Origin: JBFKOL01 sp041628815
Lineage (GTDB): Bacteria; Bacteroidota; Bacteroidia; Chitinophagales; Saprospiraceae
Assembly: GCA_041628815.1 (NCBI GenBank)
Contig: JBFKOL010000071.1
Span: 1 to 15,439, forward strand
Direction of reading: 5' to 3'
Length of the DNA: 15,439 nt
Positions 1 to 7,269 of the stretch are shown piece by piece. The notes under the pieces are model-generated. The model had not been told where the DNA came from. It saw only the letters and a program-made list of their open reading frames with translations, and did no database searches. The position numbers and the translations under genes were made by a program. The stretch's first letter is position 1. Each line of letters opens with the position of its first letter.

Positions 1-8
1 GCTTTTGG

Positions 9-32
9 ATACTTTTGGCGGCACAAAAGTAT
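9..32. terminator. Hairpin at left edge, possible terminator downstream of queD
   Basis: A perfect 9-base inverted repeat (ATACTTTTG at 9-17, CAAAAGTAT at 24-32) encloses the 6-base loop GCGGCA. It lies about 58 bases downstream of the queD stop codon on the minus strand. There is no clean T-run after it on either strand, so intrinsic termination is only a possibility; it could also be a dispersed intergenic repeat. Two plus-strand frames are open from the window edge through this point (to stops at 76 and 83), so the tail of a neighbouring plus-strand gene cannot be excluded. Confidence 0.35.
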
Positions 33-89
33 TAGAAGAATCATGTTGGCCGATTCCCCGGACAACAATGATTCTTAATTCATAATTCT

Positions 90-446
90 TTATCTCCCTT
101 CATATTCCACCCCCGAAGAAAGGGTTTCATAGAGTTCTATTTTGACAAGGGAGGGCAGGGACGGTTTGACCTGGTCCCAGAGCCAGATTGCGATGTTTTC
201 GCAGGTTGGATTTTCAAGACCTTTGATATCGTTAAGCATCTTATGGTCCAATTGATTGATGACCGGGTTTACGACCTTTTTTATCTCGGCGAAGTCAATG
301 ACCCAACCGAGATGAGGATCGAGGTCCCCTTCAAAATACATTTTGGCCCGGTAGGTATGACCATGCACCTCTTTGCATTTATGTCCTTCAGGTACATTAG
401 GTAAAAAGTGAGCCGAGTCGAAACTGAAATGTTTGAATATCCTCAT
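90..446 (-). CDS. queD: 6-carboxy-5,6,7,8-tetrahydropterin synthase (QueD / PTPS family)
   Basis: This 118-residue protein has the full set of 6-pyruvoyl-tetrahydropterin synthase family signatures. The three zinc-ligand histidines are in SAHFL (His13) and HGHTY (His28, His30). The catalytic cysteine is Cys24 in KCKEVHGH. WVIDF is at 48-52, LDHKMLND at 66-73 with the conserved Asp-His pair, PTCENIA around 80-86, and the pterin-anchoring Glu107 in LYET. Length is normal for bacterial QueD, which converts 7,8-dihydroneopterin triphosphate to 6-carboxytetrahydropterin in the cytoplasm, the second step toward 7-deazaguanine (queuosine, preQ0). QueC, QueE and FolE are not in this window, so the pathway genes must be dispersed. 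It is the last gene of the minus-strand run, 88 bases after the bestrophin-like gene. A eukaryotic-type PTPS activity is less likely because the enzyme is short and carries the KCKEVHGH bacterial signature. Confidence 0.93.
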   Translation of the reverse strand: MRIFKHFSFDSAHFLPNVPEGHKCKEVHGHTYRAKMYFEGDLDPHLGWVIDFAEIKKVVNPVINQLDHKMLNDIKGLENPTCENIAIWLWDQVKPSLPSLVKIELYETLSSGVEYEGR

Positions 447-534
447 TTTCCAAAATCGCCGCTAATATCTGATTTTCACAGGGATCGATCGAGACCTGAT
501 CCAATTTTTATACGTCTGTCAAAAACCAAAGTAT

Positions 535-1359
535 TCAATAATCTATCTCATAATTCTTGAGTATGATATCGTCAATCCCGTGTTGGTCAAAGGGATTCTC
601 GATTTGTTCCTGGACATTGTAAAGCGTAATGAGAAAGAAAGATATGACCATATTCAACCCATAAATGATCCAGGTAAGATGTTCTTCTCCATGTGGAGGA
701 GAAGGTGTAAAAAAGATGGTTTCAATGTCCATCTGAGCATACTGAATGTTCTTGATCAAGGTGGGGGCATAAAAGAAGGGAAATACATAGATGAACAATT
801 TACAATAAGCCCGAATACTATAAGGAGTGCGGTGCACTTTGATTGCAATGGTATTTTCTACCCCCATGATCACATCGCGCATCAGGCGATAGACCCGCAA
901 TGCAAGACTTCGTCCCATATTTTCTCGCTGCGCGATTATGAAGCCTTGTATTTTTCCTATGGCATTGTTGAGCAATTCCTTATCATCGGAATCAGAATAC
1001 AAGAATTGAATAAGCTCGGTTTTGACATTGTTGATTTCTTCGTATATCCCTTGCTTGTCCTCTTCGCTTACTCTTCTTGCAAAGGAGAAACTGTATTTGA
1101 TAGCGGCCAATGCACCTTTTGCTCTGCCGAGATGTTCGAGCGCCTTCTCCCTTCTTTGAAAGGCACTTCCAAGGGTGAACACCAGGGGAAATACAACCGC
1201 CACGGATATCAACGTCAGATCAAGATTATAGATTAGCTTGTATTGATAGGATACCCATGTAGCTATAAAAGCCAGCAACACCGCAATTAACGTCCTGTAA
1301 TTGATTACACTGATGTAGACTTTTAGAGACCTTCTTTTCCGTTTCGAATTCTCAGGCAT
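535..1359 (-). CDS. Bestrophin-like anion channel protein
   Basis: This 274-residue membrane protein has a basic N-terminus (KRKRR), two hydrophobic segments at about 22-40 and 47-66, a long polar helical middle, and two further hydrophobic segments at about 187-204 and 229-248. The layout matches bacterial bestrophins. Seen motifs that fit the family are the segment after the second membrane helix (FQRREKALEHLGRAKG, comparable to the FR...RWWEGR region), RTPYSIRAY near 177-185 before the third helix (comparable to the TPxPxxY region), and IENPFDQHGIDDI at 253-265, which resembles the family's I-NPFG-acidic cluster. Bestrophins are pentameric ligand- or ion-gated channels, mostly anion-conducting, though some bacterial ones conduct sodium. 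The acidic cluster here is reduced to Asp-Asp, so the gating site may differ. The gene lies 170 bases downstream of nhaD on the same strand, which suggests a shared role in ion balance. A distant UPF0187-type member is equally compatible. Confidence 0.72.
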   Translation of the reverse strand: MPENSKRKRRSLKVYISVINYRTLIAVLLAFIATWVSYQYKLIYNLDLTLISVAVVFPLVFTLGSAFQRREKALEHLGRAKGALAAIKYSFSFARRVSEEDKQGIYEEINNVKTELIQFLYSDSDDKELLNNAIGKIQGFIIAQRENMGRSLALRVYRLMRDVIMGVENTIAIKVHRTPYSIRAYCKLFIYVFPFFYAPTLIKNIQYAQMDIETIFFTPSPPHGEEHLTWIIYGLNMVISFFLITLYNVQEQIENPFDQHGIDDIILKNYEIDY

Positions 1360-1481
1360 AATTCATCTTGATTGATACTGACTTTAGCTGTCGATGATAA
1401 AGTTAAGGCTAATCCATAGTAATTCTTGCAAATACACTTTACAATCCGGTAAGAATACCAAATATCCCTTTTCATATATTG

Positions 1482-1520
1482 TTGCCGGAATCGGTTGTAC
1501 GGATATTTCAATTCCGGTAA
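1482..1520. other. Inverted repeat in the nhaD to bestrophin gap
   Basis: The arms TTGCCGGAAT (1482-1491) and ATTCCGGTAA (1511-1520) pair over 10 bases with one G-T, around a 19-base loop. It begins 10 bases past the nhaD stop on the minus strand. Without a T-run it is not a classical terminator; it could be an attenuating or RNA-stabilising structure between the two genes. I see no convincing gene in the 170-base gap (1360-1529). Confidence 0.3.
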
Positions 1521-1529
1521 ATTGTGGAA

Positions 1530-2825
1530 TCAGTTGAGTAACCAGTAAGTAAAGATACCACTCAAATACCCGGACAATGCCAGCAGGGACATCCTTTGGA
1601 GATACCACAGGAAGTCAATTTTCAAGATCCCCATAATGGCAACGCCTGCGGCAGAACCTATAATCAATGTGCTCCCACCAGTTCCTGCACAATAGGCAAG
1701 CAATTCCCAGAAAGCATGGTCTGCTTCATAGGTGGTAAGTGGGTACATGCCCATTGCCCCTGCTACAAGTGGTACGTTGTCGACAAGGGCTGAAAGGAGC
1801 CCGATGATCGTATTGACCGTATAGATGTTACCCAAAGTCTTGTCCATGGTGCGAGCTATACTTTCAAGGATACCTGCAGTTTGCAGACCGGATACGGCAA
1901 GAAGTATACCGAGAAAGAAAAGGATGCTGGGTGTGTCGATGCGACGTATTACCGAAGCAACAGAAAGTGCATGGCGGTATTGTGCTGACTTGTCACGGTG
2001 CATGATCTCTGTTGCCACCCAAAGAAGGCCAAGACTAAACAGCATGCCCATAAAGGGCGGCAGGTGGGTAATTTGTTTGAAAAAAGGCACAAAAAGCAGT
2101 CCTCCAACACCCATCACCAGCACCGCATTCTTTTCGGACATTGTCAAATGATGGTCAGTTGAAGACTTATGTTCCATCACAGGCCTTTCCAAATTTCCCT
2201 TGAGAAGAAATGAGGATAGAACAAGTGGAATCAGCAAACATACCATACTTGGAATCAGCAGACTTGTGATGATGCTTAAAGCCGTGATCCGTTCTCCAAT
2301 CCACAACATGATGGTGGTCACATCACCAATTGGAGACCAGGCACCACCAGCATTGGCTGCGATGACGACCATACCGGCATAGTACCATACGTCCTTCTGA
2401 TCCCTGATCAGCTTGCGCAGCAAGGTTGCCATAACAATCGAAGTAGTCAGATTGTCCAGAAGTGCTGAAAAGAAAAAAGTGACAACTGTCAGGACCCATA
2501 GCAATTTAACCCGACTCGTTGTAGTAATCCGGTCGGTGACAGCATCGAATCCATGATGGGCATCGATCAGCTCTACGATTGTCATAGCAGCCAGAAGAAA
2601 AAAGAGTATTTCTGCTATTTCACCGACGTGATGAAGCAATGTCTCATTGATAGATGCCCCATCGTGTCCGGCGCCAAGGAGACTTTCTTGTCCGATGACT
2701 ATTAAGATCCAGCAGACTACTCCTGTAAGTATTGCGGCGGCAGCCTTGTCTATCTTTAGAGGGTGCTCAAGCGCAATCATCGCATACCCCAGTACAAATG
2801 CAACGATGAGCAAAGTGACTATCAT
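1530..2825 (-). CDS. nhaD: NhaD-type Na+/H+ antiporter
   Basis: This 431-residue polytopic inner-membrane protein of the ion transporter (ArsB/NhaD) superfamily should exchange cytoplasmic sodium (or lithium) for external protons. Hydrophobic segments cover nearly the whole chain, consistent with 10-13 membrane helices. Family hallmarks seen are LDNLTTS at 123-129, NAGGAWSPIGDVTT at 158-171 (Asp168 in the membrane), SALVDNVPLVAG at 345-356 with Asp349-Asn350, and the glycine/serine-rich CAGTGGSTLIIGSAAG at 379-394. The paired D-N motifs in two inverted halves are typical of NhaD and are where ion-binding acidic residues sit. The start at 2825 is 37 bases after the stop of the small lipoprotein gene, so the two are probably co-transcribed. 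NhaD is frequent in marine and halotolerant bacteria, which hints at a saline habitat. Confidence 0.93.
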   Translation of the reverse strand: MIVTLLIVAFVLGYAMIALEHPLKIDKAAAAILTGVVCWILIVIGQESLLGAGHDGASINETLLHHVGEIAEILFFLLAAMTIVELIDAHHGFDAVTDRITTTSRVKLLWVLTVVTFFFSALLDNLTTSIVMATLLRKLIRDQKDVWYYAGMVVIAANAGGAWSPIGDVTTIMLWIGERITALSIITSLLIPSMVCLLIPLVLSSFLLKGNLERPVMEHKSSTDHHLTMSEKNAVLVMGVGGLLFVPFFKQITHLPPFMGMLFSLGLLWVATEIMHRDKSAQYRHALSVASVIRRIDTPSILFFLGILLAVSGLQTAGILESIARTMDKTLGNIYTVNTIIGLLSALVDNVPLVAGAMGMYPLTTYEADHAFWELLAYCAGTGGSTLIIGSAAGVAIMGILKIDFLWYLQRMSLLALSGYLSGIFTYWLLN

Positions 2826-2862
2826 GCTTCAATAGCGGATTTAAGAAGAAAAGAAATCGTGC

Positions 2863-3141
2863 TCATTGCAGGGTATCCACCTCTCTATAACAATGGATGG
2901 GATTTGTGCAATTGCCCTTGTGTGTCATATAACCAAATCCATGTGTACCGGCCGTATGTTGGAAAATCAGGTACTCACAACCCTCTATTTCAAGAATTTC
3001 AAATTGATCGGGACGCAGCGCCTCCAACTGATCCGATTCTTCCTCTATTTCAGTCCTGTCACTATCGTCATATGAAGAATGTCGTGGCTGGCAAGATATA
3101 AGCACAAAAAAAAAGCATATTACCAACGAAGACCAATGCAT
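2863..3141 (-). CDS. Small Cys-containing lipoprotein of unknown function
   Basis: This 92-residue protein begins with a short hydrophobic segment (about 6-15) ending in the lipobox LISC, with Cys17 as the likely lipidated residue, so the mature protein should be anchored to a membrane. Residues about 24-45 are very acidic and probably form a flexible stalk. The C-terminal half has a compact motif, GCEYLIF near 54-60 and GYMTHKGNCTNPIHC near 70-84, with three cysteines that could form a disulfide or bind metal. I do not recognise a named domain, although small Bacteroidota proteins with a Cys-Glu-Tyr and a THKGNC-NPIH pattern seem familiar. It is the first gene upstream of nhaD (37-base gap) and has a candidate -7 element just ahead of the start. 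Expression and lipobox support it as a real gene despite the small size. Confidence 0.72.
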   Translation of the reverse strand: MHWSSLVICFFFVLISCQPRHSSYDDSDRTEIEEESDQLEALRPDQFEILEIEGCEYLIFQHTAGTHGFGYMTHKGNCTNPIHCYREVDTLQ

Positions 3142-3161
3142 TGTACAACATTTAGCAGGTG

Positions 3162-3169
3162 CAAAGGTA
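3162..3169 (-). promoter_or_regulatory. Candidate Bacteroidota -7 promoter element (TACCTTTG)
   Basis: On the minus strand this octamer matches the Bacteroidota -7 consensus TAnnTTTG exactly and lies 20 bases ahead of the small lipoprotein start codon. No clear -33 TTG is seen at the expected distance, so the assignment relies on one element and position. It would drive the lipoprotein and nhaD. Confidence 0.38.
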
Positions 3170-3308
3170 ATTCTCCTGAAATCACTTTTTATTGAAATAT
3201 TTTGGTCTTTTTTCCGACCGTTTAGAGGTAAGTGTTCAAAGTTTAAATTTTACATTCAATTCTGGCTGTATGTGTTTTTCAGATGAAGGAGGCAGCTGGC
3301 CTCATTAC

Positions 3309-3331
3309 AAAACACCGCCTGTGGGTGTTTT
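3309..3331 (-). terminator. Terminator hairpin downstream of the permease/methyltransferase pair
   Basis: Arms AAAACACC (3309-3316) and GGTGTTTT (3324-3331) form a perfect 8-base stem around a 7-base loop, 36 bases past the methyltransferase stop. T-rich 3' arms occur on both strands, and the plus-strand reading has two further Ts, so it may work in both directions. The rest of the 226-base gap (3142-3367) shows no gene. Confidence 0.6.
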
Positions 3332-3367
3332 TTCATTCGGTTCCCTACGCTTCGTTAAGGTCATCAT

Positions 3368-4051
3368 TCATTTCGTCGCCCGGACGATATACTGATACTC
3401 CAGCAGTTCGGTATTGATTTCAACCTGAGGATAACCTGCTTTTTTCAACTCTTCGATAACCTTTTCCTGGGCGATTTTATGCCCCGGTGGCGGTCCCACA
3501 GGCAACTTCTTTTTGTAATAATCGATGATGACCACCTGACCATCAGGTTTTAGACCATCCATGACCTTTTTGAAATAATCCACTCGATCTTCAATGTGAT
3601 GGTAGGTGTTTACCACGAGAACCATATCCACCTCTTCATTGGCTAAAGAGGGATTGTCATAAGGTATTTTTCGAGGCTCAAGGTCAATTTCGCCAGGATC
3701 AAATGAGTCTAACCGCTTCTTGATATGCGCCTGGAATTCATCGTTCACATCTGCAGCGATAACGGAGGCCCCTGCTTTTGCAAGCCGGAAGCTGAAATAA
3801 CCCGATCCCGCCCCGATATCCATAATTTTTTTGCCCTTCAAGTCTCCGAGAAATTGAATGACTTCGTCGGGCTTCTGATACGCATCACGCTCCGGTGATT
3901 CGAATCTTTCAATTAGGGACTCCGTAGAAGAGCGGTGCATAAACTCGTTGGCACTGCCATGATGATGACCGTGATTATGCCCGTGTTTGCAGGCAGTGAT
4001 AGAAAAACCGATAAGGAAAAGATAGAATAGCCTAATCATTGTTTTTTTCAA
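3368..4051 (-). CDS. Lipoprotein with class I SAM-dependent methyltransferase domain and His-rich N-terminus
   Basis: This 227-residue protein has a lipoprotein signal: basic start, hydrophobic 8-19, lipobox ITAC with Cys21. Directly after it comes a histidine cluster, HGHNHGHHHG (23-32), that looks like a metal-binding or tag-like segment. The rest is a class I Rossmann methyltransferase: SAM motif I is IMDIGAGSGYFSF (76-88), the acidic residue after strand 2 is Asp101 in AADVND, and later motifs include VDMVLVVNTYHHIED and a proline-glycine stretch (LPVGPPPGH). The motif set is intact, so activity is plausible. The odd point is location: a lipidated protein should face the periplasm or the outer membrane, where SAM is not normally available. 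The gene overlaps the upstream permease by 20 bases, indicating translational coupling. A second in-frame Met at residue 5 would keep the same signal. The methyl acceptor cannot be told from sequence. Confidence 0.85.
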   Translation of the reverse strand: MKKTMIRLFYLFLIGFSITACKHGHNHGHHHGSANEFMHRSSTESLIERFESPERDAYQKPDEVIQFLGDLKGKKIMDIGAGSGYFSFRLAKAGASVIAADVNDEFQAHIKKRLDSFDPGEIDLEPRKIPYDNPSLANEEVDMVLVVNTYHHIEDRVDYFKKVMDGLKPDGQVVIIDYYKKKLPVGPPPGHKIAQEKVIEELKKAGYPQVEINTELLEYQYIVRATK

Positions 4052-5330
4052 TTTGTCGATTGATAAAATAGGTTATTAGTCCCAAAGCCAGGTTGGTAAT
4101 ACCAAACAATCTTTCCTCCGGCCTGCTGGATACCGCAAAGACGATCATCCACAAGCTGAGCAACAGGAAGATGATTTGCCAGAACGGGTAGCCGGGGCTT
4201 CTGTAAGCAACCGGATAATCGGTATTGCGACGTACGATAAAAACCCCGAAAACAACCATTGCACTGGAAAGAGTCAAAAGGATGCCACAATAGATCAGGA
4301 TCTGTTCGAATGTGCCTGTCAGGATGAGGGCAATGGATATCACTGCCTGGAACCAAATTGCCTTCATCGGAATTTCTCTTCTCCCAGCCTTGAGAAACCT
4401 CCACAATCGATAATCGTCCCCCATTTTGCCGGTTACCCGGGGACCCACCCAAATCATCGCGCTGATACTCGATATCAATAACAAAGAGATCATACCGCTG
4501 AAGAGATTGGCCCAGCGTTCTTCAAACATAAACCCTGCCGCAATGGCACCGACTTCTACCTTGCCGACAAGCGCATCATAGGGTGCATGTTTCAGGAATA
4601 TGAACTGCAACAACGTATAGAGAAGGGCGACTACTACTGTTCCCGCAATAAGGGCCTTAGGAAGATCCTTTATTGGATTCCGGAATTCTTCAGTGATGTA
4701 GGCGGCAGCATTCCATCCCGTATATGAATAGCTTACGAAAATAAGGGCTATTGCAAACGCCGCCGTAAAAATTTCAGTGCCGACGGATGTGGAGTAGTCA
4801 ATGGCGCTGTTGGACGGTCCTATTAGCAACAGCCCTATAGCCACAAACACGATAATGAACAGTACCTTTACCGATGTACTAATGTTCTGAAACCATGAAC
4901 TGATCTTGAGATTGAAGGAGTGCACCATGCTGATCAGAATGATGATCCAGATATCAAGATGAGGTATGCTGATTCCCATATGATCGGTGTAGTCCGTAAT
5001 GGCAATGGCCGCCAAGGCGACGGGTGCTGCAAAACCCACGGATATTGAAATCCATCCGGCCAGATATCCGATAACCGGGTGGTAAATCCTGGAAAGAAAA
5101 GTGTACTCACCTCCTGATTTTCCAATGACTGTTCCTACCTCGGCATAACTGAAAGCGCCGGCAAGCGCTGCCAACCCTCCAATGAGCCAAAGCAATAAAA
5201 TGGAAGTCGTGTTTTTTATGTCTGGAAGCTGGAAGCCGAGACTGGTAAAAACACCCGTACCGATCATATTGGCTATGACAATGGCGGCTCCCGTCCACCA
5301 GGTAATCTTGTACTGGGTCTTTGAGGACAT
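4032..5330 (-). CDS. APC-family amino acid permease
   Basis: This 432-residue inner-membrane transporter of the amino acid-polyamine-organocation superfamily has about 12 hydrophobic segments. The first helix carries the unwound substrate-binding motif GTGVFTS (24-30). SYAEVGTVIGKSGGEYTFL follows at about 61-79, a strongly conserved APC region, and helix 6 has YSYTGWNAAAYITEEFRNP (201-219), also typical. These features place it near the LAT/YfnA-like permeases that carry neutral or cationic amino acids by proton symport or exchange; the exact substrate cannot be read from the sequence. It is the first gene of a two-gene unit: its 3' end overlaps the start of the lipidated methyltransferase by 20 bases. 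A candidate -7 element lies 13 bases before the start codon. Confidence 0.9.
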   Translation of the reverse strand: MSSKTQYKITWWTGAAIVIANMIGTGVFTSLGFQLPDIKNTTSILLLWLIGGLAALAGAFSYAEVGTVIGKSGGEYTFLSRIYHPVIGYLAGWISISVGFAAPVALAAIAITDYTDHMGISIPHLDIWIIILISMVHSFNLKISSWFQNISTSVKVLFIIVFVAIGLLLIGPSNSAIDYSTSVGTEIFTAAFAIALIFVSYSYTGWNAAAYITEEFRNPIKDLPKALIAGTVVVALLYTLLQFIFLKHAPYDALVGKVEVGAIAAGFMFEERWANLFSGMISLLLISSISAMIWVGPRVTGKMGDDYRLWRFLKAGRREIPMKAIWFQAVISIALILTGTFEQILIYCGILLTLSSAMVVFGVFIVRRNTDYPVAYRSPGYPFWQIIFLLLSLWMIVFAVSSRPEERLFGITNLALGLITYFINRQIEKNND

Positions 5331-5343
5331 AGTGGTAAATGAT

Positions 5344-5351
5344 CAAAGATA
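5344..5351 (-). promoter_or_regulatory. Candidate -7 promoter element (TATCTTTG) for the permease
   Basis: The minus-strand octamer fits TAnnTTTG exactly, 13 bases upstream of the permease ATG, implying a very short leader. A -33 TTG is not evident. Confidence is limited to the single element. Confidence 0.35.
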
Positions 5352-5461
5352 GACCAATATATCAGCCCGGAATTGATGGGTATTTTTTGTCATCATGATT
5401 GTAAACATTTGACCAATATCCGGCTCTGGGGACCGGAAATATCGTCCGAATCATTTGCTAA

Positions 5462-5507
5462 ACCACACAAAGGTGTGGTGTGCCAAAGAGAAGATTGGAT
5501 CTTCTTT
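5462..5507. other. Two adjacent perfect hairpins ahead of the beta-helix gene
   Basis: The first inverted repeat is ACCACAC (5462-5468), loop AAAG, GTGTGGT (5473-5479). The second is AGAAGAT (5489-5495), loop TGG, ATCTTCT (5499-5505), extendable to 5487/5507 with one G-T pair. Both sit between divergent genes (199-base gap 5331-5529), so no transcript needs to end here. They may be operator sites or a structured leader of the gene starting at 5530. Confidence 0.4.
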
Positions 5508-5529
5508 GAAGTAGAAAATCCACTAAATT

Positions 5530-7191
5530 ATGTATAGCTCTGTGTTATCCTTTTCAAAAAGTAAGCTTATACGCTTTTTTCGAAACCTCGTCGAAGCAGA
5601 AAAGAGACTTTGTCAAGCCACCCTAAAACGGATTCTTGTGATCCTTGTATTTCAATGCTTTGTGTTTCTTCATATGGCTCATGGTCAGGTAAAAACATTA
5701 TCTCAACCGGGGTTTCAATGGCACGAACCTACCGCCTGGATCCCCATCGGCGTACCAACTGCCAATGATTCGGTGGTCATAGGAGGATTGACATTTATAA
5801 TGCCGGACTCGACAGGATTGGCAAAATATGTCCACGTTACTGCAGGGGGAGAACTGGACATTCAACGGGATGTAGCGGCGAATAAACCGGGCAGGTTGCG
5901 TATTGTTAACGCCCCAGGCAGGGGTTTCTTGAACGAGGGTGAGCTTGAGGTTGGGGGCAGACTTACGATCAGGAATAGTCATTCGGTTGCTTTGGAGAAC
6001 CAGGGCAGAATAACTGTTCTCGACCGCGCAAAAGTGATCATTGATTCTACTACCGTGGGCAAAGGAATCGTAAATGCAACATCGATAATCTGCGAAGGAG
6101 AGATAAGCATAGAAAATACAGATGATGACGGGTTATCCAATATGGACTCACTGACAATCGAAAAAGGGGGCTCGCTGTCGGTGACCAAACTCTATGGTGC
6201 AGATGCTATTGTCAATCAAATGGATGCAGTCGTAATCAACAATGGAAGAATTGCGCTCTGCGATATTGACTTAGGCGATGGAATGGTCAATATGGGTTGG
6301 GTTTTCAACCAAGACTCGCTAGTAACCATCGATATCTACGAAGACGGTATAGACAATTTGTCCCAGTTTATCAATGGGGAGAGCGCATACATTCATACTG
6401 TCAATACCGGCAGCTATTCTATCTACTCGAGGGGTGTATATTTTGAAAATCAGGGTATCATCGATATTGACAGTGCCGTATACGGAATTTTTATACTCGG
6501 AATCTTCGAAAATCACGATTCCATCCTGATCGATGTTACCAGCGACTGGTCAATAGAATTGCTCGACACTTTTTACAACCGTACCGACGGGGTGATCCGG
6601 GTAATGAACGCACAAAATAATACGGCCATAAATGCTGATGGGCATTTTGAAAATGAAGGTTCCATACATTGCCTCTCGGGAATCGGAGTGGGGATAGATA
6701 ATAATGAAGTTTTTATCAACAAAGGATTTATCGAGGTGCTGAACCCGGAGTTCCGCGGTATCATGAATGATCAGGGGAGCTTCACCAACGAAGGAAAGAT
6801 CGAGATTACCGCTTCGAAAGAACAAGGATTGCTAAACAGAAGTATGTTCGTCAATTCCGATACCTTAATAATCGTCAATTCGAGCTTCTCTGCCATCGAG
6901 AACCAGGACACCTTGATCAATGAGGCGGGTGCTTTTATAGACATCGATAACATCGGCCAGGAAAACCATGCAGGTATTGAGAATGGACAGGGGACTTCCT
7001 ACGATGAACTTTTCCTGAATGAAGGGAGTATAAAAATCCGTGATGCCTGGACCTATGCTGTGTGGAACCGTGGTGTATTCAAAATTACCTCTACGGGATT
7101 CCTGGAGGTGCTGGAAACCATCGATAACCCCCTCCAGGTTGACCAGAATGCGGTCTTTGAGTGTTTGGGGACTGTAGAACTCAAAGATTGA
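5530..7191 (+). CDS. Exported beta-helix-like repeat protein
   Basis: This 553-residue protein has an unusually long basic N-region (1-33), a hydrophobic core at about 34-48 and a probable signal-peptidase site after AHG (about residue 52), so it is likely exported. Residues about 70-86 (TAWIPIGVPTANDSVVIGG) resemble the start of many Bacteroidota beta-helix surface proteins. From about 130 to the C-terminus the sequence is a chain of some 17-18 degenerate repeats of 21-25 residues. Each follows a pattern like F-N-x-G-x-I-x-I followed by G-I-x-N, as in FENQGIIDID, FENEGSIHCL, FTNEGKIEIT and FLNEGSIKIR. That period and the regular Asn/Gly/Ile positions are what a right-handed parallel beta-helix shows. 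No catalytic motif is visible, and no type IX secretion C-terminal sorting domain is seen: the protein stops within the repeat pattern (ECLGTVELKD). It may be complete and adhesive or structural, or truncated relative to longer relatives. The start is the first ATG in frame; no other Met precedes the hydrophobic core. Confidence 0.75.
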   Translation: MYSSVLSFSKSKLIRFFRNLVEAEKRLCQATLKRILVILVFQCFVFLHMAHGQVKTLSQPGFQWHEPTAWIPIGVPTANDSVVIGGLTFIMPDSTGLAKYVHVTAGGELDIQRDVAANKPGRLRIVNAPGRGFLNEGELEVGGRLTIRNSHSVALENQGRITVLDRAKVIIDSTTVGKGIVNATSIICEGEISIENTDDDGLSNMDSLTIEKGGSLSVTKLYGADAIVNQMDAVVINNGRIALCDIDLGDGMVNMGWVFNQDSLVTIDIYEDGIDNLSQFINGESAYIHTVNTGSYSIYSRGVYFENQGIIDIDSAVYGIFILGIFENHDSILIDVTSDWSIELLDTFYNRTDGVIRVMNAQNNTAINADGHFENEGSIHCLSGIGVGIDNNEVFINKGFIEVLNPEFRGIMNDQGSFTNEGKIEITASKEQGLLNRSMFVNSDTLIIVNSSFSAIENQDTLINEAGAFIDIDNIGQENHAGIENGQGTSYDELFLNEGSIKIRDAWTYAVWNRGVFKITSTGFLEVLETIDNPLQVDQNAVFECLGTVELKD

Positions 7192-7269
7192 CAAATTCCG
7201 AGTTCGTATGAAGAGGTAACTTTTTTACAATACATTCCCTGCTCCACTTGATATCTTGCCTCAAAAACA

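Noticed and set aside
1..85. C-terminal fragment of a plus-strand gene entering from the left
   Set aside because: Two frames are open from the edge (stops at 76 and 83) but with fewer than 30 codons and a hairpin in the same place, neither can be supported.
580..1236. 218-codon plus-strand open frame
   Set aside because: Lies wholly antisense to the bestrophin-like gene, whose protein has clear family motifs; the antisense translation shows none.
1323..1608. Short minus-strand frames across the nhaD to bestrophin gap
   Set aside because: They overlap the ends of both real genes in other frames and show no conserved features.
5352..5419. Direct repeat GACCAATAT at 5352-5360 and 5411-5419
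   Set aside because: Nine bases in an AT-rich intergenic region, 59 bases apart; too short to claim an operator without more copies.
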